From the NCBI RefSeq assembly GCF_001676385.1, contig NZ_LYVJ01000002.1, forward strand, positions 62,001 through 126,000: DNA of 64,000 nucleotides, read 5' to 3'. Each line of letters starts with the position of its first letter. Position 1 is the first letter of the stretch. Origin of the DNA: Stenotrophomonas maltophilia (GTDB lineage: Bacteria > Pseudomonadota > Gammaproteobacteria > Xanthomonadales > Xanthomonadaceae). The position numbers and the translations under genes were made by a program. Positions 1 to 8,260 of the stretch are shown here, in pieces. Under the pieces are notes generated by a model. That model saw nothing but the letters and a program-made list of their open reading frames with translations, did not search any database and was not told the origin of the DNA.

Positions 1-1634
1 GCCGCCTCGACGTTGGCCGCGATCATGCATTCCTCGATCAGCTTGTGCGCGTCGTTGCGCACCAGCATGCCGGCCTGGGTGACTTCACCGCGGTTGTCCA
101 GCACGAAGCGCACTTCGCTGCTTTCGAACTCGATGGCACCGCGCTTGGCACGTGCCTTGGACAGCACCTTGTACAGCTGGTGCAGGCGCTGCACCTGCGG
201 CAGCAGGCCGCCCATCCAGGCCTTGGTATCGGCATCGTCCTCGCCCACCGCCTTCCACACCTGGGTGTAGGTCAGGCGCGCGTGCGAGTTCATCACCGCT
301 TCGTAGAAGCGCGAATGCGTGACCACGCCATCGCGGTCGATCTGCATGTCGCAGACGAAACACATGCGGTCAACCTTCGGCATCAGCGAGCAGATGCCGT
401 TGGACAGCGTCTCCGGCAACATCGGCACCACGAAGCCCGGGAAATACACCGAAGTGGCGCGCTTCTGCGCCTCTTCGTCCAGCGGCGTGCCGGGCCGGAC
501 GTAGTTGGAGACATCGGCAATCGCCACCACCAGCCGGAAGCCATCGGCGTTCGGCTCGCAGTACACCGCGTCATCGAAGTCTTTGGCGTCTTCGCCGTCG
601 ATGGTGACCAGCGGCGTGCTTCGCAGGTCGACGCGGCCACCGATCATCGCCGGCTCGACCACCAGCGGTACCGAGGCGGCTTCGTCCAGCACCTCCTGCG
701 GGAACTCGAACGGCAGCTCGTGGCCGTGGATGGCGGTCTCCACCACCAGCGAGGCGGTCAGCTTGTCGCCGAGCACCGCGATGATGCGGCCGATCGGCGG
801 GCGGCGGCTGTCTGGCGCCTGGGTCAGTTCGCAGACCACCAGCTGGCCGTCGCGCGCACCACCGGTCTGGTCCGGCGGCACCTGCACGTTGCGCTGCACG
901 CGCTTGTCGTCGGGCACCACGTAGTTGATGCCCATCTCGACGCTGAAGCGACCGATCAGACGAGTCATGCCGCGCTCCAGCACGCGGGCGATGCTGCCTT
1001 CGCGGCGGCCACGGTGGTCGATGCCGGTCACCCGGGCCAGCACCTTGTCACCGTGCATGACCTTGCGCATTTCATACGGCGGCAGGAACAGGTCGTCGCC
1101 ACCCTCGACCGGGCGCAGGAAGCCGAACCCTTCCGGGTTGGCAATGACCACGCCGGTGACCAGGTTCAGGGCCTGGATCGGGGCGAAGCCGCCACGGCGG
1201 TTCTGCACCAGCTGGCCATCGCGGACCATGGCGCCGAGCCGGCGCGACAGCGCCTCGGCCCGGTCCGGCGCAGTCAAGCCAAGGCGCGCGCCCAGTTCCT
1301 CGGCGGTCTGCGGCCCTTCGCACCGTTCCAGCAGGGTCAGGATGGCCTCGCGGCTGGCAATGGGCTGTTCATACTTTTCGGCCTCACGGGCGGCATAGGG
1401 ATCGTCGATCACCTTGCCGGCCGGAGGCAGCTTGCGGCCCGGGGCCGGGCCCGGTGCCTCGGCGCTGCGGTTGCGGCCGCCACGCGGCGCTGCGCCGCCC
1501 TCATTCAATTCGGGGAACCAGCCCGGCAGCGGCTTGCCCGGCTGGGTGGTGCGGGCTGCGCCCGCCTTGTTCCCCTTCTTCGGGGCTTGGCTGCGGGACG
1601 TGCCCCCGCCCTTGCTTGGTTTTTTGGTAGTCAT
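1..1634 (-). CDS. rnr: Ribonuclease R, 3' end cut by window edge
   Basis: Processive 3'-5' exoribonuclease of the RNB/RNase II family, degrading structured RNA and working in RNA quality control. Visible are about 544 N-terminal residues from the ATG at 1634. The first ~95 residues are a low-complexity Lys/Gly/Pro-rich extension. They are followed by a winged-helix-like segment (EELGARLGL), cold-shock/OB parts, and the start of the RNB domain with the catalytic-site stretch TIDGEDAKDFDDAVY. The C-terminal RNB remainder, S1 domain and basic tail lie beyond position 1. In many proteobacteria rnr sits next to rlmB, which would lie off the left edge (known from other genomes, not visible here). 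Identification is firm; the exact start is likely because no better Met lies upstream. Confidence 0.95.
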   Translation of the reverse strand, partial: MTTKKPSKGGGTSRSQAPKKGNKAGAARTTQPGKPLPGWFPELNEGGAAPRGGRNRSAEAPGPAPGRKLPPAGKVIDDPYAAREAEKYEQPIASREAILTLLERCEGPQTAEELGARLGLTAPDRAEALSRRLGAMVRDGQLVQNRRGGFAPIQALNLVTGVVIANPEGFGFLRPVEGGDDLFLPPYEMRKVMHGDKVLARVTGIDHRGRREGSIARVLERGMTRLIGRFSVEMGINYVVPDDKRVQRNVQVPPDQTGGARDGQLVVCELTQAPDSRRPPIGRIIAVLGDKLTASLVVETAIHGHELPFEFPQEVLDEAASVPLVVEPAMIGGRVDLRSTPLVTIDGEDAKDFDDAVYCEPNADGFRLVVAIADVSNYVRPGTPLDEEAQKRATSVYFPGFVVPMLPETLSNGICSLMPKVDRMCFVCDMQIDRDGVVTHSRFYEAVMNSHARLTYTQVWKAVGEDDADTKAWMGGLLPQVQRLHQLYKVLSKARAKRGAIEFESSEVRFVLDNRGEVTQAGMLVRNDAHKLIEECMIAANVEA

Positions 1635-1718
1635 CGCCCTACATGGTAGCCGGTGAGGGCGTGCAGAACGGGTCAGCAGTCTCATCAAGGCAGCATGTGA
1701 AAAAAAACCAGGAAGTCG

Positions 1719-1747
1719 TTGACAGCCTGCGGATTCATCTTCACAAT
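1719..1747 (+). promoter_or_regulatory. Promoter of tRNA-Leu copy 1
   Basis: TTGACA (1719-1724), a 17-bp spacer and CACAAT (1742-1747), 14 bp before the tRNA. The same TTGACA-N17-CA(T/G/C)AAT layout precedes all three tRNA-Leu copies, which supports function. Sigma-70 assignment is inferred from consensus match. Confidence 0.75.
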
Positions 1748-1761
1748 TGCGCCTCTGGAAC

Positions 1762-1846
<85 letters not shown>

Positions 1847-1855
1847 CACTTGAAG

Positions 1856-1882
1856 AAACCCCTGAGCGATCAGGGGTTTTTT
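1856..1882 (+). terminator. Rho-independent terminator of tRNA-Leu copy 1
   Basis: Stem CCCCTGA/TCAGGGG with a GCGA tetraloop (1859-1876), followed by six T residues and preceded by an A run. It lies 10 bp after the tRNA. Confidence 0.85.
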
Positions 1883-1901
1883 GTTGCCCGCGCCACCGGC
1901 C

Positions 1902-2288
1902 TCAGATCCACACATCATTCCTGGCGGTACGGTCGCCGACGGCATCCCCCGTGTTGAGCACGCCACGGGGCTCGATCAGCATCAACTGCACCTCCTCCTC
2001 GGCACACGTCCTGTGCTCGACGCCCCGTGGCACGACATAGAGCTCGCCCGGTCCCACCACAACATGCTCCTGGCGCATTTCGATGCGCAGCCGGCCGGCA
2101 ATGACAAGGAAGGCTTCGTCCGTCGCTGCATGGGCATGCCAGACGAATTCGCCCTGCAGGCGCACGACCTTGAACTGGTAATCGTTCATCTCGGCGATTA
2201 CCCGGGGCGACCATTGCTCGGTCAGCAGGGCGAACTTGTCGGCAACGTTCACCGGGCGACGGCCCGGAGGCGGGAAGTGAAGGTCCAT
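1902..2288 (-). CDS. Cupin-domain protein
   Basis: Small single-domain cupin of 128 residues. A metal-binding motif is visible in the stretch FVWHAHAATDEAFLVIAGRL (cupin motif 1: two His and one Glu), and motif 2 follows as GELYVVPRGVEHR. The second His of motif 1 and the motif 2 His are present, so a mononuclear metal site is plausible; the substrate is unknown. I chose the ATG at 2288 because the upstream in-frame extension would run into the AraC gene and looks non-coding. It lies 76 bp downstream of the AraC-type gene on the same strand, so that regulator may control it. Both genes sit between two identical tRNA-Leu copies, a likely acquired cassette. Confidence 0.85.
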   Translation of the reverse strand: MDLHFPPPGRRPVNVADKFALLTEQWSPRVIAEMNDYQFKVVRLQGEFVWHAHAATDEAFLVIAGRLRIEMRQEHVVVGPGELYVVPRGVEHRTCAEEEVQLMLIEPRGVLNTGDAVGDRTARNDVWI

Positions 2289-2364
2289 GCGGAGGCTCTG
2301 CGCTCTTGAAGGGATCGCCAGTTTCCGGGCCCGGCCACCCGGCCTCTTGCACGATCGTGCAGCC

Positions 2365-3189
2365 TCAGTCGCCCCACACCGTCGCACCGGTTCGCTGCAA
2401 CCAGCGCCCCGGTGCGACTCCGTAGGCCGCGACGAACTGTCGCGTCATGTGGCTCTGGTCGAAGAAGCCGGCATCCAGCGCCGCGGAAGCGAGCGTCCTC
2501 CCTTCCAGCAGGTGTGCACGCACCTGGTCGAGCCTGCGCAGAATGAGGAAGCGATAGGGGCTGGTGCCCAGGACAGCGCGAAAATCGCGGCTCAGCTGCC
2601 AACGATCCATGCCGCTGGCATGCGCCAGCTGCTCAAGCGTCTTCGGCCTGCCGAGACCATCCAGCATGTACTCGCGCGCACGCGCCACGCCGGCAACGTC
2701 CGGCGCACTCTTCCGCAGGCGATGCCCAGCGGCGGCAACGAGACTGCGCGCCAGATCGTAAAGCCCGTCGGCCTCCTCAAGCGGGTCCAGCCCGCCATCC
2801 AACCGCGCCAGCAGGGCAACGATCGACGCGCGCAGGCGGGGATCGCGCGACACTGCTCCCTCGATGAACGGAAGCACGGTGCCGCCCAGCACCTGCTGCA
2901 TCTGCCACGGCGAAACATACGCCATGCGATAGCGGAAGCCCTCTGCGGTACCGGCGTGGCCGTCATGCAGTTCGTCGGGATGAAGGACCAGCACCGTCCC
3001 CGGCAATCCATGCCTCTGGCTGCGCCGGTAGCGGAAGCTCTGTACCCCTGAGACCGTGTAGCCGACCGCATAGGTATCGTGGCGGTGCGGGGTATAGCCA
3101 TGGCCACGGAAGAAGGCTTCGAAGCGCTCAATGGCTTCGGTGCTGCGGCCGCGACGCACCCAGTCGTGGGAAGTGGATGGATCATTCAT
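2365..3189 (-). CDS. AraC-family transcriptional regulator
   Basis: 274-residue activator-type regulator. The N-terminal half is a cupin-like effector-binding domain (AraC_binding type, for example PHRHDTYAVGYTVSGVQSF near residues 35-53). The C-terminal ~100 residues carry two helix-turn-helix units (LEQLAHASGMDRWQLSRDF and ASAALDAGFFDQSHMTRQF), followed by the family signature around APGRWLQ. An upstream TTG at 3195 is possible, but the ATG at 3189 gives the normal N-terminus. It precedes the cupin gene on the same strand and probably regulates it. Ligand unknown. Confidence 0.88.
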   Translation of the reverse strand: MNDPSTSHDWVRRGRSTEAIERFEAFFRGHGYTPHRHDTYAVGYTVSGVQSFRYRRSQRHGLPGTVLVLHPDELHDGHAGTAEGFRYRMAYVSPWQMQQVLGGTVLPFIEGAVSRDPRLRASIVALLARLDGGLDPLEEADGLYDLARSLVAAAGHRLRKSAPDVAGVARAREYMLDGLGRPKTLEQLAHASGMDRWQLSRDFRAVLGTSPYRFLILRRLDQVRAHLLEGRTLASAALDAGFFDQSHMTRQFVAAYGVAPGRWLQRTGATVWGD

Positions 3190-3268
3190 CTGCAATCTGG
3201 CACGGCGGCCTTCCCTGTCACGCGGACCCCAACGGTCCCGGCTTCCACCCTACCGGCTTTCCCAGGTG

Positions 3269-3297
3269 TTGACACCGCTCTGGCCGCACCCCATAAT
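3269..3297 (+). promoter_or_regulatory. Promoter of tRNA-Leu copy 2
   Basis: TTGACA (3269-3274), 17-bp spacer, CATAAT (3292-3297), 13 bp before the tRNA. Same architecture as the other two copies although the flanking sequence differs. Confidence 0.8.
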
Positions 3298-3310
3298 CTC
3301 GCTCCTCGAC

Positions 3311-3395
<85 letters not shown>

Positions 3396-3411
3396 CGTCG
3401 AGAATGAGAAG

Positions 3412-3433
3412 AACCCGCGGAAGCGGGTTTTTT
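3412..3433 (+). terminator. Rho-independent terminator of tRNA-Leu copy 2
   Basis: Stem ACCCGC/GCGGGT with a GGAA loop, ending in a run of six T. Reading the other way it also lies just beyond the stop of the TauE-like gene at 3452. Confidence 0.85.
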
Positions 3434-3451
3434 CATGCCCGCAATCCGGCA

Positions 3452-4198
3452 TCAGACCAGCGGCCGCAGCACCAGTTCCAGCCCAAGCAGCAGCAGGAAC
3501 CCAAGGAAACAGGCGCGGAACACCCGCGCACTGATCCGCTGCCGGATCACCTGCCCCAGCCACATGCCGAGCAGCGCAGGCAGCACCGCCAGCGCACTCA
3601 GCCCCAACTGCTGGATGCCGAATGCGCCATGCGCGACCAGGCCTGCCGTAAGCGAAATCGTCGACACGGTGAACGCCAACCCGAGCGCCTGCACCAACTC
3701 TTCGCGCGGCAACCCCAGCGACTGCAGGTACGGCACGGCCGGCATCACGAACACGCCGGTGGCTCCGGTCACCACACCGGACAGCGCCCCCACCAGCGGC
3801 CCCAGCCAGCGCTCGCGTCGCTGCGGCACGCGGAACACCGGCGCGAGCAGCGCATAGGCCGCATAGGCGACCAGCGCCAGGCCCAGTGCCACGCGCGACG
3901 CGGTGCGATCGACCCGCACCAGCAGCGCTGCCGAACCCAGCGTCACCACCACCACGGCCAGCATCATCGGCCACAACCGACGCACGATGTGGCCCAGCGA
4001 TGGCCCGGACAGCAGTTGCCATGCATTGGTGACGAAGGTCGGAATGAACAGCATCGAGGCGGCCGCCACCGGCGAAAGCGCCCCACCCAGCAGCCCCATC
4101 GCCACCGTCGGCAGCCCCATGCCGGTCACGCCCTTGACCACACCGGCCAGCACGAACACCACCACCAGCAGCCCATAGAAGTACATCGATTCGCTCAT
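3452..4198 (-). CDS. TauE/SafE-family sulfite exporter-like permease
   Basis: 248-residue integral membrane protein of the TauE/SafE (DUF81) family, which exports or imports sulfur-containing organic anions or sulfite across the inner membrane. About eight hydrophobic segments are visible. The sequence has the two-repeat layout typical of the family, with Gly-rich half-helix motifs GVVKGVTGMGLP near residue 18 and GALSGVVTGATGVFVMPAV in the second half. I chose the ATG at 4198: the longer upstream reading frame overlaps the divergent LysR gene and is not membrane-like. The divergent LysR gene 99 bp away is the likely regulator. Substrate not determinable from sequence. Confidence 0.88.
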   Translation of the reverse strand: MSESMYFYGLLVVVFVLAGVVKGVTGMGLPTVAMGLLGGALSPVAAASMLFIPTFVTNAWQLLSGPSLGHIVRRLWPMMLAVVVVTLGSAALLVRVDRTASRVALGLALVAYAAYALLAPVFRVPQRRERWLGPLVGALSGVVTGATGVFVMPAVPYLQSLGLPREELVQALGLAFTVSTISLTAGLVAHGAFGIQQLGLSALAVLPALLGMWLGQVIRQRISARVFRACFLGFLLLLGLELVLRPLV

Positions 4199-4297
4199 GC
4201 CGTCATTGGATCGGGAAGCCCGCCGGCGCACAATGCGGTCTTCCCGCCCATGCCTTCGGCGGATCCGAAGGCCACGACGCTGCGATGAGGGCACGAC

Positions 4298-5197
4298 ATG
4301 CGGATGGACATCGCCGACCTGCGCCTGTTCCTGGCCATCGCCGACGCCGGCAGCATCACCGCGGGCGCAGCGCGGGCGAACCTGGCACTGGGTTCTGCCA
4401 GCGAGCGCCTGCGCACGATCGAGGCGGATGCCGGCACCCCATTGTTGAACCGGCATCCGCGTGGGGTCAGCCTGACCGAAGCCGGTGCCGCCCTCGCCCA
4501 CCATGCGCGGTTGATCCTGCAGCAGCAGGCGCAGTTGCGCGACGAACTGCAGGCGTTCGCGCATGGCGCGCGTGGCACCCTGCACCTGTATGCCAACACC
4601 GCGGCACTGACCCATTATCTACCCTCGCGGCTGGCGCCCTGGCTGGCCGCGCGCCCGCGCCTGCATGTCGAGCTGCTGGAACGCACCAGTCCCGAGATCG
4701 TGCGTGCGATCAGCGGCGGCCAGGCCGAGGCCGGCATCATCAGTGATGCGGTCGCGGCCGACGGCCTGGAGCAGCACGTGGTCGCCGAAGACCCGCTGGT
4801 CATGCTGCTGCCGTCCAGCCATCGCTTCGCGTCGCGGCGCACGCTGGCCTTCGCGGACATCGCGGGCGACGCCTTCGTTGCATTGGCCGATGGCAATGCA
4901 CTGCAGGCCTATATCGGGGACCAGGCCCGCATCATCGGCCGCCGCCTCGACGTGCGCATCCGCATGAAGACCTTCGAAGGGGTCTGCATCATGGTCGGCC
5001 ACGGCATCGGCGTCGGCATCGTGCCGCGTACCATCGCCCGCCAGCATCGGCGCAGCACCCAGGCCGTTGCCGTGCCGCTCGCCGATGCGTGGGCGCAACG
5101 CCGTTTGTGCGCCTGTTTCGGCGACTGGGCACAACTGTCGCCGGCGATGCGCAGCCTGCTGCAGCACCTGGGCGTGCGGCCGCACGGAAAAGCGTGA
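4298..5197 (+). CDS. LysR-family transcriptional regulator
   Basis: 299 residues. The N-terminal winged HTH covers residues ~1-62 (DLRLFLAIADAGSITAGAA, then TEAGAALAHHARLIL). A periplasmic-binding-protein-like effector domain follows (~90-290). The start at 4298 (MRMDIAD) could also be the ATG six bases on. It is divergent from the TauE/SafE permease, and LysR regulators usually control the divergent neighbour, so a role in controlling the permease is inferred. Both genes lie between tRNA-Leu copies 2 and 3. Confidence 0.9.
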   Translation: MRMDIADLRLFLAIADAGSITAGAARANLALGSASERLRTIEADAGTPLLNRHPRGVSLTEAGAALAHHARLILQQQAQLRDELQAFAHGARGTLHLYANTAALTHYLPSRLAPWLAARPRLHVELLERTSPEIVRAISGGQAEAGIISDAVAADGLEQHVVAEDPLVMLLPSSHRFASRRTLAFADIAGDAFVALADGNALQAYIGDQARIIGRRLDVRIRMKTFEGVCIMVGHGIGVGIVPRTIARQHRRSTQAVAVPLADAWAQRRLCACFGDWAQLSPAMRSLLQHLGVRPHGKA

Positions 5198-5204
5198 AAT
5201 GTTG

Positions 5205-5233
5205 TTGACACACTGCCGCCGGTAGCCCAGAAT
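5205..5233 (+). promoter_or_regulatory. Promoter of tRNA-Leu copy 3
   Basis: TTGACA (5205-5210), 17-bp spacer, CAGAAT (5228-5233), 14 bp before the tRNA. It starts 7 bp after the LysR stop codon. Confidence 0.75.
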
Positions 5234-5247
5234 TTCTCTCCTGAGTC

Positions 5248-5332
<85 letters not shown>

Positions 5333-5347
5333 CGACTCAAGATGATC

Positions 5348-5370
5348 AAACCCGCGAAAGCGGGTTTTTT
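5348..5370 (+). terminator. Rho-independent terminator of tRNA-Leu copy 3
   Basis: CCCGC/GCGGG stem with a GAAA tetraloop, flanked by AAA and six T. Closely similar to the terminator of copy 2. Confidence 0.85.
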
Positions 5371-5427
5371 CGTTTCCGGGACCGGGTAACGCCGGCCATG
5401 CCCGGCGAGCGCAGCGCAATGCACTCA

Positions 5428-5457
5428 CAGAAACCCCGCCTTGCGGCGGGGCTTCTG
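5428..5457 (-). terminator. Terminator downstream of emrB
   Basis: Inverted repeat CAGAA..CCCCGCC / GGCGGGG..TTCTG around a TTGC loop, 20 bp beyond the emrB stop. The T tract is short, so termination efficiency is uncertain. Confidence 0.5.
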
Positions 5458-5476
5458 CATTCGGCTGCATGTTCGA

Positions 5477-7063
5477 TCAGTGCCCGCCGCCGGCAGCCGC
5501 GCCAGCGCCTGCACCGAAGGGCGGCTTGGCCAGCCACAGGAAGGTGATGATCGCCAGGAAGATCCAGCCCAGCAGGAAGAAGATGTCGTTGAAGCCCATC
5601 TGCGATGCCTGGTGGTTGATCATGTTGTTCAGCACCGCTGCGCCGTGCTGCAAGTCGCCCTGCCCCATGGCGGCCACCTGATCCTGCATGCCCGGCTGGT
5701 AGGCAGAGATGTGCTCGGTCAGGTCGGCATGATGCACCTGGGTACGCCGTGCCCACAGCCAGGTCGTCAGCGATGCAGCGAAACTACCCCCCAGCGTGCG
5801 CAGGAAGGTGGCCAGGCCGGAGCCCGCCGCGATCTCGCGGCCATCCAGGTCCGACAGCAGGATCTGCAGCACCGGCATGAAGAACAGCGCAACACCGATA
5901 CCCATGATCAGCTGCACGCCGGCAACGTGCATGTAGTCCACCTGCAGGTTGAAGTTCGAGCGCAGGAAACTGGTCAGCGACAGCACGACGAACGCGATCG
6001 TGGCCAGCATGCGCATGTCGAAGCGCGACGCATACTTGCCCACGAACGGGGTCATGATCACTGGCAGGATGCCGATCGGCGCCGTCGCCAGACCCGCCCA
6101 GATCGCGGTGTAGCCCATGTCACGCTGCAACCACTGCGGGATCAGCAGGGCCACGCTGAAGAACGCCGCATAGGCCACCACCATCGCCAGCGTACCGGCG
6201 CGGAAGTTGCGATGGCGGAACAGCTTCAGGTCGACGATCGGATCCTTGTCGGTCAGCTCCCAGATCAGGAACACCGTCAGCGTGACCACCGCCACGCAGG
6301 CCAGCACCACGATCTTCGTCGACGCGAACCAGTCCTCGTCGTTGCCCAGGTCGAGCACCAGCTGCAGGGCACCGACGCCGATCACCAGGGTGACCAGGCC
6401 GATGTAGTCCATCTTCGGCTTCTCGATCTGTTCCGGGCGCCCCTTCAACTGGTTGCCGACCACCAGCGCGGCGAAGATGCCCAAGGGGACGTTGATCAGG
6501 AAGATCCATTCCCAGCTGTAGTTGTCGGTGATCCAGCCGCCGAGGATGGGGCCGCAGATCGGCGCCACCACCGTGATCATCGCCAGCAGCGCCAAGGCCT
6601 GCCCGCGTTTCTCGCGGGGATAGATCGAGACCAGCAGCGACTGCGTGATCGGGTACATCGGGCCGGCCACGAACCCCTGCAGCGCCCGCGACACCACCAG
6701 CATGCCCATGCTCTGCGCCAGGCCGCACAACAGCGAGGTGATGACGAAGGCCAGCGTGGCCCAGACGAACAGCTTGCGTTCGCCGAAGCGGCGGCTGAGC
6801 CAGCCGGTCAGCGGCAGCGCGATGGCCGTGCTGACCGCGAACGAGGTGATGACCCAGGTCGCCTGCTGCGAACTGGCACCGAGGTTACCGGCGATGGTCG
6901 GCAGCGAGACGTTGGCGATGGTGGTGTCGAGCACCTGCATGAACGACGCCATCGCCAGGCCCACGGTGCACAGGGCCACGCTGGGTGGCAGGAACCCGGA
7001 GGCCGCACCCGGCGCCGCCGGTGCGCCCGGAGCGCCGGGCGCGGCTGGAGCTTGTGCGGACAT
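5477..7063 (-). CDS. emrB: EmrB-type MFS drug efflux permease (DHA2 family)
   Basis: 528-residue inner-membrane proton/drug antiporter with the ~14 transmembrane segments of the DHA2 family. Motif A-like stretch WLSRRFGERKLF is near residue 99, and motif C-like PICGPILGGWITDNYSWEWIF is near residues 168-188. The N-terminus carries a short Ala/Pro/Gly repeat before the first helix, and the C-terminus ends in a Gly/Ala tail followed by His; both are unusual low-complexity ends. It is the last gene of emrR-emrC-emrA-emrB, 7 bp after emrA. The gene set corresponds to the EmrCAB tripartite pump known in S. maltophilia, which exports hydrophobic compounds such as uncouplers and some antibiotics. 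Confidence 0.93.
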   Translation of the reverse strand: MSAQAPAAPGAPGAPAAPGAASGFLPPSVALCTVGLAMASFMQVLDTTIANVSLPTIAGNLGASSQQATWVITSFAVSTAIALPLTGWLSRRFGERKLFVWATLAFVITSLLCGLAQSMGMLVVSRALQGFVAGPMYPITQSLLVSIYPREKRGQALALLAMITVVAPICGPILGGWITDNYSWEWIFLINVPLGIFAALVVGNQLKGRPEQIEKPKMDYIGLVTLVIGVGALQLVLDLGNDEDWFASTKIVVLACVAVVTLTVFLIWELTDKDPIVDLKLFRHRNFRAGTLAMVVAYAAFFSVALLIPQWLQRDMGYTAIWAGLATAPIGILPVIMTPFVGKYASRFDMRMLATIAFVVLSLTSFLRSNFNLQVDYMHVAGVQLIMGIGVALFFMPVLQILLSDLDGREIAAGSGLATFLRTLGGSFAASLTTWLWARRTQVHHADLTEHISAYQPGMQDQVAAMGQGDLQHGAAVLNNMINHQASQMGFNDIFFLLGWIFLAIITFLWLAKPPFGAGAGAAAGGGH

Positions 7064-7070
7064 GGCGACC

Positions 7071-8249
7071 TCAGCCCACCTTCGCCTGCTGCGGCAGGTT
7101 GCCCTGGATGATCGTATGGATCACCTCGTCGGCATCATGCAGCTGCTTGGCGTACACATCGGTGTCGAACACCGTGCCCTTGGCCGGCGCGCTGGGCAGC
7201 ACTTCGCCCTTCTGGTCGCGCAGGCTCACTTCAGCCTTCATCGACAGGCCGATGCGCAACGGGTGCTCGGCCAGCTGCTTGGGGTCGATGGCGATGCGCA
7301 CCGGTACACGCTGCACGATCTTGATCCAGTTGCCGCTGGCGTTCTGCGCCGGCAACAGCGAGAACGCCGAACCGGTGCCCAGGCCCAGGCTCTGGATGCG
7401 GCCCTTGTACTTCACGTCGCCGGCGTACAGGTCCGACTTCAGTTCCACTTCCTGGCCCAGGCGCATGTGGCGCAGCTGGGTTTCCTTGAAGTTGGCCTCG
7501 ACCCACATCTGCTCGGTCGGCACCACGGCCATCAGCGCATTGCCCGGCTGCACGCGCTGGCCGACCTGCACCGAACGACGGGCGACGTAGCCGCTGACCG
7601 GTGCGACGATGCCGGCGCGGGCGTTGTTGAGGAAGGCCTGGCGCAGCTGCGCAGCAGCGGCCTGCACATCCGGCTGGGTGGCGATCACAGTGTCGTCGAC
7701 CAGCGCACGGTTGCGCTCGACGGTCTCGCGCGAACCGGCCACGGCCGCTTCCGCGGCGGCCAGCTCATCGCGGGCGTGAGCCAGTTCTTCGTTGGAGATC
7801 GCACCGGTGGCGGCCAGGTCCTTGCGGCGGGCGTAGTCTTCGCGCACGCGCTTCAGAGTCACCTGGCGGGCATTCAGGTCGGCCTGCGCACCTTCCACGC
7901 TGCGGTACAGGCCGCGGGTCTGGCGCACCGTCTTGGCCAGGTTGGCTTCGGCCTGCTGCAGTGCCACTGCGGTATCGGACGGGTCCAGCTGCACCAGCAG
8001 CTGGCCGCGCTCCACGCGCATGCCGTCATCGGCGTTGATGGCGACCACGGTACCGGCCACCAGCGGGGTGATCTGCACCTGGTTGCCCTGCACGTAGGCA
8101 TCGTCGGTCTCTTCGAACCAACGGCCGAACATGAAGTACCACAGCGCCAGTGCGGCAAGCAGCAGCACGACGATCACGAACAGGCCGCGCAGCAGGTGGC
8201 CGCGGCGGTTGGGGGCGGCCGGGGCCGCAGTGTCTTGGGTCTGGCTCAT
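7071..8249 (-). CDS. emrA: EmrA-type periplasmic adaptor (membrane fusion protein)
   Basis: 392 residues. The cytoplasmic N-terminus is followed by one signal-anchor helix (residues ~19-41). A biotinyl-lipoyl-like half (TDDAYVQGNQVQITPLVAGTV), a coiled-coil hairpin of about 100 residues rich in Ala/Glu/Arg, the second lipoyl half (IVAPVSGYVARRSVQVGQRV) and a beta-barrel domain follow. This is the standard HlyD/EmrA plan. It joins the MFS permease EmrB to an outer-membrane channel. It lies 11 bp downstream of emrC, in one transcription unit. Confidence 0.93.
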   Translation of the reverse strand: MSQTQDTAAPAAPNRRGHLLRGLFVIVVLLLAALALWYFMFGRWFEETDDAYVQGNQVQITPLVAGTVVAINADDGMRVERGQLLVQLDPSDTAVALQQAEANLAKTVRQTRGLYRSVEGAQADLNARQVTLKRVREDYARRKDLAATGAISNEELAHARDELAAAEAAVAGSRETVERNRALVDDTVIATQPDVQAAAAQLRQAFLNNARAGIVAPVSGYVARRSVQVGQRVQPGNALMAVVPTEQMWVEANFKETQLRHMRLGQEVELKSDLYAGDVKYKGRIQSLGLGTGSAFSLLPAQNASGNWIKIVQRVPVRIAIDPKQLAEHPLRIGLSMKAEVSLRDQKGEVLPSAPAKGTVFDTDVYAKQLHDADEVIHTIIQGNLPQQAKVG

Positions 8250-8260
8250 GGCGGAAGTCT

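Noticed and set aside
45-1649. 534-residue plus-strand frame at the left edge
   Set aside because: Opposite the clear RNase R gene; His/Gln/Ala-rich shadow.
3452-4615. 387-residue version of the TauE/SafE gene
   Set aside because: The extra N-terminal part lies antisense to the LysR gene and is not membrane-like; the start at 4198 fits the family.
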